NCBI GenBank assembly: GCA_021777105.1
Contig: JAIQZQ010000085.1
Span: 33,107 to 97,106, forward strand
From: Candidatus Anammoxibacter sp.
GTDB taxonomy: Bacteria; Planctomycetota; Brocadiia; Brocadiales; Anammoxibacteraceae
DNA length: 64,000 nt
Direction: 5' to 3'
The position numbers were made by a program, and so were the translations under genes. Below are positions 26,887 to 36,724 of the stretch, in pieces (the stretch's first letter is position 1; each line of letters starts with the position of its first letter). The notes below the pieces were generated by a model that did no database searches, was not told where the DNA came from, and worked only from the letters and a program-made list of their open reading frames with translations.

Positions 26887-26965
26887 GTGGGAATTATGCC
26901 TTGAAGGCGACATGAAAACTGAGCGGCTTGTTTGCTCTAGTGAGAATTATCCTCGAAGGAGGAAA
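26884..26965 (+). repeat. Intergenic repeat GAGAATTATCCTCGAAG, copies B1 and B2
   Basis: Two degenerate direct copies occur here: TAGTGGGAATTATGCCTTGA at about 26885 and CTAGTGAGAATTATCCTCGA at about 26937. They lie directly beside the MITE-like element. Confidence 0.45.
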
Positions 26966-26990
26966 CATTTCATAGTAATCATTCACAAAC

Positions 26991-27214
26991 GACTTTGTCC
27001 CTATTATCCCGTTGTCCGTAAAATACCTTGCACTGAGTCGCAGCCTGTCAATGGTTGTAAATTCATAATTCTTGTTTCTTGCCCCAGACTATTATTTTTT
27101 CATTATCCGAAAATAGGGGAGTCGGCCTTCCAAACCAAATATCATAATGCCGTCAATGGGAGATTTGGCCCCTTTTGGAGTCGTCAAGAAACAAGAACTG
27201 ACCCCCGGTTTTCC
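26991..27214. repeat. Dispersed repeat copy 2 with nested insertion
   Basis: This copy matches the one at 25355-25460 on both flanks but is split by extra sequence. The insert is bounded by a perfect 13-base inverted repeat, TTCTTGTTTCTTG at 27069-27081 and CAAGAAACAAGAA at 27185-27197. Confidence 0.5.
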
Positions 27215-27440
27215 CTCAATTTAGGTAAAACTTTTTTTATATTGCATAAGTTTCAAATACATATCTATTTTCTTTAATTGTCAAAACAGTTAAGAACGAC
27301 TATAATTACTGCCTGTTTCTCATGCTCAAAGAGCAAAGGTAATCGATATTGGGAAAGCTTTAACCTCCTTTTTTAAGGATTTATTTATGTAGTGTAAGCG
27401 CGTCCTCGCGCTGTATGCATCCGGAAATATCAAAAACGAT

Positions 27441-30233
27441 ATGGAAGATAACAATAACAAACCAACCGTCTTTATAAGTTATAGTCATAAGGACGAGAAA
27501 TATAAGGATATGCTGTTGCCGCATCTTAAAGTCCTTAGTCAAAGCGGGCGTATTATTATATGGGATGACCGCAATATTGACGTTGGAGATAAATGGTATC
27601 CTGAAATTGAAGAGGCTATGAGCAACGCCGCCATTGCGGTTTGCCTTATTTCACACAATTTCCTCTCTTCCGATTTCATATCAAAAGAAGAGGTTCCTTT
27701 TCTCTTAGAACGTTGTAACAAGAAAGGTATGCATATTATTCCCATTTTGGTTCATCCCTGTTTATATGAAATAATTGATTGGGTTCAAGAGGTTCAGATG
27801 ATACCGCGCGACGGCAAATCAATTTCCGAAGATTTTAAAGGAAACGAGAACGGCCAGTTTAAATTGATTGCAAAACGCGTTTTTGAGATTATTGATAATC
27901 CCGGTTTTAAACCAATAATTCCAACAATAAAATTTAAACCGCCGGAAAAAGTTGATATCTACCGCCTGCCACAAACCGGGCAAGAGCTATTCGGCAGGCA
28001 AAAAGAGATTGCCATGTTAAACGAGGCGTGGGAATCAGGCGAAACAAACATCATCAGCTTTGTGGCGTGGGGCGGTGTGGGTAAATCTACGTTGATTAAT
28101 GAATGGGTTAAACGTATGAGAGCAGACAACTTTCGCGGGGCTGAACGGATATTTGCGTGGTCGTTTTACAGCCAGGGCACAAACGATAGGGTGACGTCCG
28201 CTGATACTTTCTTAAACGATGCGCTGGAGTGGTTTGGCGATCCTGATCCTAAAGAAGGATCTGTTTGGGCCAAAGGCGAGCGTTTGGCTGAACTTGTGAA
28301 TGAAAAAAGGACGCTGCTTCTGCTTGATGGACTTGAGCCCTTGCAATCAGGGTATGATTTTGAAAAGGGGAAGGTAAAGGACGCAGGCCTGGCAATGTTG
28401 TTAAAGCGGCTTGCCAAGAAAAACAGAGGCCTTTGCGTTGTTACCACGCGTGAACCGATTTCAGATTTAATGCGTTATGAAACAACCGTTAAACATATTG
28501 ATCTGGAACAGATTTCACCAGAAGCGGGGCGAGCTCTGTTGCGAGTCGGGGGCGTTAATGGAACTGACGGTGAACTTGAGAATGCTGTAAAAGATTTTGA
28601 TGGACATGCTTTAGCTATTTCATTATTGTCTGCATGGCTTAAGGATATGAATGGTCATCATATCAAAGAAGCCGGAAACATTACTGACCTTGATATCACT
28701 AAAGAAAATGGCAAACATCCCAGGCGAATAATAGTCGCGTTTGAGGAAATGTTTGGGGCTGGCGCAGACAATGAGCTTTTGCAAATACTAGGACTTTTTG
28801 ACCGCCCGGCGAATATTGCGGCGATTAACACAGTAAAAGAAGCTCCGGCGATTAAGGGACTTACCGATGAGTTGCAAACGATTGACGAAGCGGGATTTAA
28901 TAAACTGTGCGACGGTTTACGGAGATTGAAACTGATTGCTCCTGCAAGCGAACATAACCCAGATGTTATAGATTGCCATCCATTAATCCGTGAACATTTT
29001 AGCGAAAAGCTAAATACCATAAACTTTGAAGCTTACAAAGAGGCGCACAACAGACTTTATGAATATTATTGTAACATGCCTGAAAAAGAGCAGCCCGACA
29101 CTCTAGAAGCTATGGGGCCACTTTTTGTCGCAATTGCCCATGGCTGTAATGCGGGCAAGTATCAGGAGGTTTTGAATCATGTCTATAATTATCGGATTCA
29201 GAGGGGGGGAGTTGAAAGTTATTGCTGTAAAAAATTGGGAGCATTTGGTACTGACCTTGCCGTTTTGTCAAATTTTTTTGATATTCTTTGGGCCAAACCT
29301 GCGGCAGGATTAAATGATTCTGCTAAAGTTGCTGTTTTGAATTGGGCTGGTTTTCGGTTGTTCAGCTTGAACAGGTTGCGGGAAGCCGCAGTGCCGATGC
29401 GGGCCGGATTATTGCCTCATGTTTTACAAGAAAATTGGGAAAATGCGGCTGCAGCTACCTCTAATCTCTGCGAGCTGCATTTGGCATTGGGGGATACGCA
29501 AAAAGCAGTTGAGTATGGTCGGCAATGCGTGGAATATGCGGGTAAAAGCGGCAATGGTTCTGAGAAAGAAAACGACTATGCCACTTTGGCCGATGCATTG
29601 CATCAGGCGGGGGATGTTCATGAAGCTGAAGAGTTGTTCCTTGAAGCGGAAAAGATGCAAAAGAATAGAATGCCAAACTATATATACCTCTATTCAGTGT
29701 GTGGATTCAAGTTTTGCGATCAGCTTTTGAGTAAAGGATTATATGATGAGGTTTTAAACCGCGCAAAGTATACATTAAATAATGGTAAAGATTTTTATGG
29801 TCTTTTATCTGAAGCACAGGACACGCTTACATTGGGCCGCGCGTATCTGGCGCAAACCGTTGAAAACGGCTCTAACGATTTTACACTGGCGGAAGATTAT
29901 ATGAACCGCGCGGTAGACGGTTTGCGAAATGCTGGCACACAGTATGAATTACCTCGCGGCTTTTTAGCGCGAGCCGCATTATACAGAGAACAAAAGCAGT
30001 TTGGCAAGGCGCGTGCCGATCTTGACGAGGCGTATGAGATTGCTGAAATGGGGGAGCAGAGGCTGCATCTAACCGATTATTATCTTGAGTCATGCAGGCT
30101 ATTTTTGGCTGAGGGGAAAGGCGACGAGGCAAGGGTGAGTCTTGACAAGGCGAAGGGGCTGATTGAGGAGACGGGGTATGGGAGGAGAATTCCAGAGGCG
30201 GAACAGTTGGGTAAGGAGCTTGGTGTTCAGTAA
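27441..30233 (+). CDS. TIR-STAND ATPase-TPR protein
   Basis: This 930-aa protein has an N-terminal TIR domain (about 8-130, VFISYSHKDEKY, a candidate catalytic glutamate in SKEEVPF near residue 84), a STAND/NB-ARC ATPase with P-loop AWGGVGKST at about 209-217, Walker B LLLLDGLEP and sensor CVVTTREP, and C-terminal TPR-like repeats (about 640-925). Bacterial proteins of this layout are NLR-like antiphage sensors whose TIR consumes NAD+ on activation. That role is inferred here from architecture and from the defence-rich neighbourhood. It is monocistronic. The TPR part is probably the ligand sensor. All ATPase motifs look intact. Confidence 0.85.
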   Translation: MEDNNNKPTVFISYSHKDEKYKDMLLPHLKVLSQSGRIIIWDDRNIDVGDKWYPEIEEAMSNAAIAVCLISHNFLSSDFISKEEVPFLLERCNKKGMHIIPILVHPCLYEIIDWVQEVQMIPRDGKSISEDFKGNENGQFKLIAKRVFEIIDNPGFKPIIPTIKFKPPEKVDIYRLPQTGQELFGRQKEIAMLNEAWESGETNIISFVAWGGVGKSTLINEWVKRMRADNFRGAERIFAWSFYSQGTNDRVTSADTFLNDALEWFGDPDPKEGSVWAKGERLAELVNEKRTLLLLDGLEPLQSGYDFEKGKVKDAGLAMLLKRLAKKNRGLCVVTTREPISDLMRYETTVKHIDLEQISPEAGRALLRVGGVNGTDGELENAVKDFDGHALAISLLSAWLKDMNGHHIKEAGNITDLDITKENGKHPRRIIVAFEEMFGAGADNELLQILGLFDRPANIAAINTVKEAPAIKGLTDELQTIDEAGFNKLCDGLRRLKLIAPASEHNPDVIDCHPLIREHFSEKLNTINFEAYKEAHNRLYEYYCNMPEKEQPDTLEAMGPLFVAIAHGCNAGKYQEVLNHVYNYRIQRGGVESYCCKKLGAFGTDLAVLSNFFDILWAKPAAGLNDSAKVAVLNWAGFRLFSLNRLREAAVPMRAGLLPHVLQENWENAAAATSNLCELHLALGDTQKAVEYGRQCVEYAGKSGNGSEKENDYATLADALHQAGDVHEAEELFLEAEKMQKNRMPNYIYLYSVCGFKFCDQLLSKGLYDEVLNRAKYTLNNGKDFYGLLSEAQDTLTLGRAYLAQTVENGSNDFTLAEDYMNRAVDGLRNAGTQYELPRGFLARAALYREQKQFGKARADLDEAYEIAEMGEQRLHLTDYYLESCRLFLAEGKGDEARVSLDKAKGLIEETGYGRRIPEAEQLGKELGVQ

Positions 30234-30390
30234 AAGCGGTGAAACTAGGAGCAAAATCAAAAGCGAATTTTGAACCGCAGAATAACGAACACCGAATCAT
30301 GAAGTAAAATCAAAATCAAAAGCGAGTATTGAGGTAAGAGGGGCCGTTTGCAAAAATCAAAAGTGAAATATGATTATAAACTCACCACTT

Positions 30391-30723
30391 TCATCTTTCA
30401 TAAATTTCAATGCCACTTCTACTTATGTTTTTGTAAAAGGGTAAACATTCTGAATATTTTTCATACTTGCGGCATGTTTCTTCTGTAATTGAGACTAAGA
30501 CATCGTATTGCAACGACAGTTCAGTCATAACGTCCGCTATTTTATACCTGCTTTTTTGTAAATTTACGTCGTTATCATCCACCAAAACAAAGAAATCTAT
30601 ATCTGATTCGCTGGTTTCCTTGTTGTTTGCGTAAGATCCATAAAGAATTATTTTCTTCAATTTATCGCCAAACAAGCCGAACATGCTTCTGTTTACATCA
30701 AAAAACAGGTTTTTCTTATTCAT
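30391..30723 (-). CDS. MNT-type nucleotidyltransferase (lone antitoxin-like)
   Basis: The 110-aa protein is a minimal nucleotidyltransferase with the motif ILYGSYANNKETSESDIDFF (GS-x-D-x-D type) near residue 28 and a third acidic site around QYDVLVS. MNT proteins usually neutralise a HEPN toxin encoded beside them by AMPylating it. No HEPN partner is adjacent here; the nearest HEPN protein is at 17.6 kb and belongs to another cassette. It may be an orphan. The ribosome site is weak. Confidence 0.82.
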   Translation of the reverse strand: MNKKNLFFDVNRSMFGLFGDKLKKIILYGSYANNKETSESDIDFFVLVDDNDVNLQKSRYKIADVMTELSLQYDVLVSITEETCRKYEKYSECLPFYKNISRSGIEIYER

Positions 30724-31075
30724 TTATATACCTTTATTTTTCGCTGTGTTTAAACATTTTAGAACTCGAATATAAAGATTTTCAGCCGATATTTTAGCTT
30801 CATTGGATATAAATAATTATTGCATCTTTTTTTGTTTATTTCAATTGTTTAATAAAAACGATGTAACAATCCATTGACAATAACTGTGCGTAAATTGTTT
30901 GGCGGCGCTCCAAATGAAAATATTTCCCCCAAACGCCACGGCGCGAGGTCGCGCCTAATTCAGTTTGCAGTTTACAATTGGCAGTTTGCATTAATCAATT
31001 CATATCAATCAGTCGCGCAGCCGGCATCAAGGATCTAGCATCTAGTATCCAGTAACCGTCTTTGGCGGAGCTTTT
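30724..31075. other. Noncoding gap at the right edge of the island
   Basis: No gene is supported. A GGCGCGA/TCGCGCC hairpin lies near 30944-30959 and is followed by low-complexity CAGTTTGCAGTTTACAATT-type sequence, which resembles intergenic filler also seen near 52330. The Hsp70 operon ends at 31076 on the other strand. Confidence 0.4.
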
Positions 31076-33961
31076 CTATTCCGTTGTTGATATGACGATG
31101 CCGGGTGGCAGGGATTCGCCGAAGATCCAGTCTTGTTCGCTTTGGTCCATTGCGCTTTCGGGGTCGTTTATTAGATCTTTGTAATGATTGCCTTTTGGAA
31201 CTTTGTCGAGCCATGCGAACAGAGCGTCGAGGTCGGGTTGGGCCAGGTCGCGGTCGCGGTCGCCGGTTGTTCTGGCAAGTTGGGCCAGGGCGTGGGCAAG
31301 GGCTTCGGATGGTTCTGGGTCTTTGGAGAGGATCTCTTTGATCCATCTTGTGACTTCACCCGGGCCTATAATCTTGTCGAGGGGGCCGTGGAACGGTACG
31401 CGGGAACCCAGGCGGCTGAGGGACCAAAGCTCTTTTGGGCCGGGGGTTCCGAAGCGGAACTTTTTCAGCAGTTTTTGGCCCAGCTTTTCCTTGAGGTCTA
31501 CGTTAAGCCGTTCAAAGCTGGCCAGGGTCATCCATATCTCAAGCTCGTCGTGAGCGGATGATTTGCTTTTGGGATTCTTCCAGGACTTCTTCTTTTTATT
31601 ATCCGATGATTGCAGGTAGGGAGCGAGTTGTTTGTAAATTTCCATCTGTTGTCCGGCTTTCAGGCCGCCGGCAATGCGGCGCCAAAGTATCCACCATTCC
31701 GAGAGGCATTGGTGTTTATCCTTAAATGTCAGGCCTTCGAGGAACAGTTTCCATATCTCTTTAATCCGCCAGTCGTCCAGTGGATCGCCGAAACCGGGTC
31801 TGGAGCAGAAACCGGCAAGGTTAAGCCATCTGGCTTCATGTTGGGGGCTAAACGTTCGGCCCTGTCTGCATTTAAAGAGCATGTCGGCTATTTTTCTAAT
31901 CATGGGCGTTGCCCATTTCTCTTTTCGGGAGTTAATGACGGTTGCGAGATCTTTGATGAGCAGTTCGGGATTGCCTTTGTCTTTTGTTTTGAACACTTCA
32001 ACTATTTTGCTTTCGGCCTGTTCAATTGTGGCAGTGTCGAGTGTTTCGTTTGAGGCTGAGGTTTGGGCTTGTTTGTTGTCGCCGAGTCTGGCGTCAAATT
32101 GTAGTTGCCATTGGTGATCGCTATCTTGCGAGTTGCACCAAAGCTCAAGTGTGCCCACTTCGGTAAGTTTGACTGATATATTCACGGGCAGTGGTTTTGC
32201 CTCGCCCTTTTTGCCGTATTTAAGCACGGTGTGAATAGGGGGGAGGAGTGTTATTTCGCTATCGGCCAGGGCGACAACGCCGCCTATTTTATCGTCAAGA
32301 CGGGTGCTTGAGCTGAAAACGTTAAACGCTACGGGCTGGTTTGTGAGCACTTCAAAAGCCGGCTCATTGAGTTTTGTCTCAAATCCCTCCTCTGAGTTGC
32401 GCGGCACAAGGCATATGGCGTTGCGACGTTTATCGGATTCTGATGCGCTTTCGGTATCTTTTACTGATTTTGACGCTATTTCAACATAGTATGCTCGCGG
32501 GCTGCCTGAGCCTACCTGTATTTCGTTGAAGAGTTTGGCTATGCCGTAATTTACCGCGCCTACCGCCACGGCAAGTTCCGGCCGGGGGTTGGCAAGCTCT
32601 TCGGGCTGCCAGGTTTCGCCGGCTTCATTGTCGAACCATTTCTTGACAACGGCCTGTATCCTTTTACGTATTACCGAGGGGGTTAGGGCTCCGCCGTTAA
32701 AAAGGAGGTAGTCTGGATAGGGGGTTTCGCGGCCTGTTTCCTGCTCAATAAGCGGGCGGCTGTTTTGCCAGAACGAGGCAAGGTGGCTTGTGACCCTTGG
32801 ATTTTGAACATATGGGAGTCCCCATTCGGTAAGGCCTTTTCGTTTGCCGTCCTGTTGCGGCTCGTCAAGCGGGAGGAATGGGAAAAAGCCGTCGATTATC
32901 AGCTGCTCTATTTGATCGTGACCGAGTTTGCATTTCAGGGTGTCGGCGATTAGTTTGCCGCCCGTGCCCATAAGGGTGATGTCTACGTCGGGCTTGTCCT
33001 TTTCTTCAGTCAGCAGGCTCTCCTTTGCCTTTCGGCACTGGTGCGTTAATTGGTGCCAGCGTTTAGAGTCCAGTTGGCCGGGTTTGCCTTTAAGTTGCAT
33101 CTCTATATTGCGGGCAATTGTGAGGTCCATGTTGTCGCCGCCGAGCATGAGGTGGTCGCCCACTGAAAGGCGGTTGAACTTGAGGCCGTTTTCGCCTTCG
33201 ACAACTGCTATAACTGTAAAGTCGGTTGTGCCGCCTCCCACGTCGCATACCAGGATCACTTGTCCGTTGCTCATCTTCTTCTGCCAGGTGTTTTTGTTTT
33301 GATACAACCAGGAGTAGAATGCGGCCAAAGGTTCTTCCATTAATTTAACGCGTTCAATGCCGGCTTTTTGAGCGGCTTTTACCGTTAATTCGCGCGCGAC
33401 TTCGTCAAATGAGGCGGGCACGGTTATGATGATTGATTGCTCTTCAAAGAGATAGCCTTCGCGTTTTTTGGCGATGGTCTCATTCCAGGCCTCTTTAATG
33501 TGTTGGAGGTAGCGCGAGCTTGCTTCAACCGGGGATACTTTTGCTATGTCGGTGTCCTTGGTCCAGGGCAATATGTTTGCGGTGCGGTCAACTCCTCCGT
33601 GACATAGCCATGATTTTGCGGATGATACCAGGCGGCCGGGCACAAGGGCGCCTTGTTCGCGGGCGATCTCGCCGACGGCGTATTTTCGATTTGCATCCCA
33701 CGGCAGGGCTGCGCTGCCCGCCGGCATATCGTATTCGCCGGGCAGGTAGAGGAAAGACGGCAGCACCGGTCTTTCACACAGTTCGCCCGGGGCGCTTAAT
33801 TGCGGGATGTTTAAGAACTCTATTTTCCTGCTTTTTGGGCCGCCTGAGGCAAGGTTGATATATGAGATTGCCGAGTTGGTTGTGCCTAAATCAATGCCTA
33901 TTATAAAATTGGAAGGGATTTCTTCCGTTTCAGTAGGTTTGTTGTTAGTTTCATCCGCCAC
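31076..33961 (-). CDS. Hsp70 family protein with DUF3731-type C-terminus
   Basis: The 961-aa protein is a divergent DnaK-like ATPase. The N-terminal half holds the actin-fold motifs IIGIDLGTTNSAISYI, CDVGGGTTDFTV and LLFNGGALTPSVIRKRIQ. The second half, after a short beta domain, is a long helical extension (about 640-955) rich in Trp, of the DUF3731 kind, in place of a normal substrate lid. It is the last gene of the DUF2760 / Hsp70 / Hsp70 unit, six bases after its partner. The client is unknown. It is not the housekeeping DnaK, and no DnaJ or GrpE is nearby. Confidence 0.85.
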   Translation of the reverse strand: MADETNNKPTETEEIPSNFIIGIDLGTTNSAISYINLASGGPKSRKIEFLNIPQLSAPGELCERPVLPSFLYLPGEYDMPAGSAALPWDANRKYAVGEIAREQGALVPGRLVSSAKSWLCHGGVDRTANILPWTKDTDIAKVSPVEASSRYLQHIKEAWNETIAKKREGYLFEEQSIIITVPASFDEVARELTVKAAQKAGIERVKLMEEPLAAFYSWLYQNKNTWQKKMSNGQVILVCDVGGGTTDFTVIAVVEGENGLKFNRLSVGDHLMLGGDNMDLTIARNIEMQLKGKPGQLDSKRWHQLTHQCRKAKESLLTEEKDKPDVDITLMGTGGKLIADTLKCKLGHDQIEQLIIDGFFPFLPLDEPQQDGKRKGLTEWGLPYVQNPRVTSHLASFWQNSRPLIEQETGRETPYPDYLLFNGGALTPSVIRKRIQAVVKKWFDNEAGETWQPEELANPRPELAVAVGAVNYGIAKLFNEIQVGSGSPRAYYVEIASKSVKDTESASESDKRRNAICLVPRNSEEGFETKLNEPAFEVLTNQPVAFNVFSSSTRLDDKIGGVVALADSEITLLPPIHTVLKYGKKGEAKPLPVNISVKLTEVGTLELWCNSQDSDHQWQLQFDARLGDNKQAQTSASNETLDTATIEQAESKIVEVFKTKDKGNPELLIKDLATVINSRKEKWATPMIRKIADMLFKCRQGRTFSPQHEARWLNLAGFCSRPGFGDPLDDWRIKEIWKLFLEGLTFKDKHQCLSEWWILWRRIAGGLKAGQQMEIYKQLAPYLQSSDNKKKKSWKNPKSKSSAHDELEIWMTLASFERLNVDLKEKLGQKLLKKFRFGTPGPKELWSLSRLGSRVPFHGPLDKIIGPGEVTRWIKEILSKDPEPSEALAHALAQLARTTGDRDRDLAQPDLDALFAWLDKVPKGNHYKDLINDPESAMDQSEQDWIFGESLPPGIVISTTE

Positions 33962-33967
33962 TTGAGA

Positions 33968-35809
33968 TTAATCCTCCTTATTTTCCTGATTTCGCAGATT
34001 AAATTCCAGTTTCCAGCGGTCGTTTTCATTGTCCCTGGAAACGCACCAGATTTCAAGGGTGCCTATTTCAGTGAGTTTTATTTTTAGCCAGACAGGGATA
34101 ACTTCGGTTTCGCTGTTTTCGCTGCCGGATATAAGTTTTGTGTCCATTTCCGCCATCTCTTCAATTTGAGACGCCCAATCGTCAACCACTTCGCCGGCAT
34201 TGTCGGTCTTGCGCGAGTTTGAGCCGTATATGTGGAAAGCGGCTTGTTCTCCAACCACCAGGCCGAACTCCTCCTGCCGAATCTCAATCTCCGTGCCGTC
34301 TTCCTGACCGTTTGGAACAACGCAAAGGGCCTTTATCGGAGTGGGCACCCCGGGAACCGCAGGCATGGACGTTTCAATGCCTATGTAATATGAATGCGCG
34401 GTTCCGCCTTTGATGCGCACGCCTTTGCCGCGTTTTGCAAGGCCGTAGTATGCGGCGCCGCGCGCGACTGAAAGGTCAAGGTCGGATGATACAAGCTCTT
34501 CAATCTTGCCGGCGTCGCCTTTCCATTTGTTAAGAACTGAAAGTATCCTTTCGCGGATAAGGGGCGATTTTGTTACGCCGCCGTTAAACAGCGTTGCCGT
34601 GGGGATAACGCTTTGGGTAGATTCGCCGTCCTCTCCTGATTGCGAGCCTAAAAATTGAGCGAGGTGGCGGCTGATCGCCGCGTCGGGCTCGTATGGGAGG
34701 CCCATTTCGCGTATGCCGACTTTGCTCTTTTTTTCAGGGTAATCAGAGCTTTCGCACTGTGGCAGGAATCCTTCAAGGAGTATGGTTTCGATCTCGGATC
34801 GTGTAAGTTCAGTGCTGATGTTGCTTTTGATCAATGATGATCCGCGACCGAGGATTGAGATGGGCTCTTTTTCTGTGTCTGGATTAGCCAACAGTTTCTC
34901 TTTGGCTTCGCGGCACCTGTGAGAGAGGCCTCTGAACTGCCATGCGTCGAGTTTTGTGCCTTTGGCCGCCAATTTTGCCTGAACGGTGTAGGCCAGAGCC
35001 AGGTCCATGTTGTCGCCGCCTAAAAGAATGTGGTTGCCGACCGAGACTCGTTTAAGCCCAAGGTTGCCTTCTTCTTCAATCACTTCGATAAGGCTGAAAT
35101 CGGTTGTGCCGCCTCCAATATCAAATACGAGTATGGTGTCGCCTTTTTTTACCGTCTTTCGCCACTGTTTTTGAGACTCTATCCATGAATAGAACGCGGC
35201 TTGGGGCTCTTCAAGCAGTGTCATGTTTGACAATCCGGCTGATTCGGCGGATTTAATGGTGAGTTCGCGGGCTACTGCGTCAAATGAAGCGGGCACGGTG
35301 AGGTAAAGTTCCTGATTTTCAAGTTTTAAATCTGGGTCGTCCTGGGCAAACTCGTTGTCCCATGCGTTTTTGATATGGCTTAGCAGGAATGAAGACGCTT
35401 CAACAGGCGATATGCGCATAGTGTCTTCAGGGCTGTTCCATGGCAGTATGGGTTTTGTGCGGTCAACTCCGTTATGGCAAAGCCATGATTTTGCGGAGAA
35501 AACCAGGCGGTTTGGGATGTCGGGGCCGCGGTTTCTGGCAAACTCGCCGATTGCAAGGTCCGGCTTTTCGTCCCACGGGAGTGTGAGGCTCCCTTCAGGG
35601 GTGTCATGCTCGCCCGGCAAAAATATAAACGACGGCAGCATTGGCAGGGCGTTTAGCTCGCCTGGGGCGGTTATTTGCGGTATTTCAAAGATATTAATTT
35701 CAGGTTCTTCATTATCGTCAATTTGGGCGTTTGTGTAGGCGACTACGCAATGCGTGGTGCCTAAGTCAATTCCAACAATATAGTTAGCCTCTTTCAATTT
35801 ACTCTCCAT
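33968..35809 (-). CDS. Short Hsp70 family protein, partner of the long Hsp70
   Basis: The 613-aa protein shares the ATPase fold and many blocks with the gene downstream: IVGIDLGTTHCVVAY, FDIGGGTTDFSLIEV, NHILLGGDNMDLALAY and ATLFNGGVTKSPLIRERI. It stops after the small beta domain and lacks the helical C-terminal extension. The two probably arose by duplication and may form a hetero-complex. Gene order DUF2760, short Hsp70, long Hsp70 recurs in several bacterial phyla, which points to one conserved chaperone system. Confidence 0.85.
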   Translation of the reverse strand: MESKLKEANYIVGIDLGTTHCVVAYTNAQIDDNEEPEINIFEIPQITAPGELNALPMLPSFIFLPGEHDTPEGSLTLPWDEKPDLAIGEFARNRGPDIPNRLVFSAKSWLCHNGVDRTKPILPWNSPEDTMRISPVEASSFLLSHIKNAWDNEFAQDDPDLKLENQELYLTVPASFDAVARELTIKSAESAGLSNMTLLEEPQAAFYSWIESQKQWRKTVKKGDTILVFDIGGGTTDFSLIEVIEEEGNLGLKRVSVGNHILLGGDNMDLALAYTVQAKLAAKGTKLDAWQFRGLSHRCREAKEKLLANPDTEKEPISILGRGSSLIKSNISTELTRSEIETILLEGFLPQCESSDYPEKKSKVGIREMGLPYEPDAAISRHLAQFLGSQSGEDGESTQSVIPTATLFNGGVTKSPLIRERILSVLNKWKGDAGKIEELVSSDLDLSVARGAAYYGLAKRGKGVRIKGGTAHSYYIGIETSMPAVPGVPTPIKALCVVPNGQEDGTEIEIRQEEFGLVVGEQAAFHIYGSNSRKTDNAGEVVDDWASQIEEMAEMDTKLISGSENSETEVIPVWLKIKLTEIGTLEIWCVSRDNENDRWKLEFNLRNQENKED

Positions 35810-35986
35810 TTATTTTAAACAATTCCGGCCTGTTGTACCGTGGCAAAGTCATGGCGTAAAAGGCCGGGATGACGGATTAATAAAAACTGGGGTTTATTTT
35901 GGTGATTAATGAAAAAATTGCGGCGCAACGCCATTGCCTGTGAAAATTAAAAAGAGACCACGGGCATGGGCGGTTTGATTAAACTG

Positions 35987-36724
35987 CTAGGCAATTTCCA
36001 CTTCAGCCGGGGCAAGCACGTTGTTGTTGTCTTCATTAGGCGCAAGTTTCGGCAGTTGGATGTTTGAGGCCCTCCATCCTTTATGTTTCAGAACGCCGCG
36101 GAAAGGCGGGTTGCCTTTTACATTTCCGGTAAGCTGGATAGCTTGCGCGTCAAAACCTTCGGGTATGGAGATCTCTTCGCCCTCTTCATTTTTAAAGATA
36201 GGCTCAAGTTTGATGTGTTTTTTGATCGAATCTCTGCAACTAGAGTGGATATTTCTGGCCGCGGCGCCGATCTGCGCGTCGTCAAACTGGCTTAAGTCCT
36301 CCTGAAGGAAGTCTACAAGCCTGCCCTGGCGCTGCAAAATAACCAGAAGCTGAAGGCTGGCCCTGATAGAAGGTTGCGCCTGTTTGAGTTCGTCTAGGGT
36401 CTGTTTCTTATCTTTTTTTGCCTGTTTTGGGTCAACGGCGGCTGAAGATTTGCCGCCGGCCTGATTAATGGTTTTATTTCCAAAAAAGCTTACAAGAAGC
36501 CATGATATGATGGAGAAACCCGCGCCGGCGCCGAAAAGTATGGGTATGGCCGAGCTTTTTGCGGTTTTCATAAATTGATGCAGGTTTTCCAAAGCCGGGA
36601 AAGGCTCTACCCATTTGTTTACTCCGCTAAAAACATGCATTAACAGAAAGAAGTAAAGCGCTATAAATGCGGCGTTGCACAGAAAAATAATAAGCAGTGA
36701 TTTGAGTGTTATTGATTTCTTCAT
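35987..36724 (-). CDS. DUF2760 membrane protein of the Hsp70 operon
   Basis: The 245-aa protein has two N-terminal membrane helices (about 9-31 and 55-82), a charged linker and a C-terminal soluble domain of the DUF2760 type, with LQLLVILQRQGRLVDFLQED near residue 125 and NPPFRGVLKHKGWRAS near 215. It precedes the two Hsp70 genes on the same strand and probably anchors the chaperone pair at the membrane. Its molecular role is not known. Confidence 0.82.
   Translation of the reverse strand: MKKSITLKSLLIIFLCNAAFIALYFFLLMHVFSGVNKWVEPFPALENLHQFMKTAKSSAIPILFGAGAGFSIISWLLVSFFGNKTINQAGGKSSAAVDPKQAKKDKKQTLDELKQAQPSIRASLQLLVILQRQGRLVDFLQEDLSQFDDAQIGAAARNIHSSCRDSIKKHIKLEPIFKNEEGEEISIPEGFDAQAIQLTGNVKGNPPFRGVLKHKGWRASNIQLPKLAPNEDNNNVLAPAEVEIA

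Larger units (their letters stand above)
26307..27440. other. Repeat-rich noncoding stretch before the TIR gene
   Basis: No gene is supported over 1.1 kb. It holds a CCCCTCT/AGAGGGG hairpin with GGGGTGTGTAAAAA (26504-26540; a degenerate copy lies at about 24871-24925), a MITE-like element (26702-26886), repeats of the GAGAATTATCC family (26884-26965) and the second copy of the CCCGTAAAATACCTTG repeat (26991-27214). This dense set of small repeats suggests successive insertions. Confidence 0.55.

Noticed and set aside
31105..33302. Several long forward frames opposite the Hsp70 gene
   Set aside because: All are shadows; the reverse strand encodes a well-conserved Hsp70.
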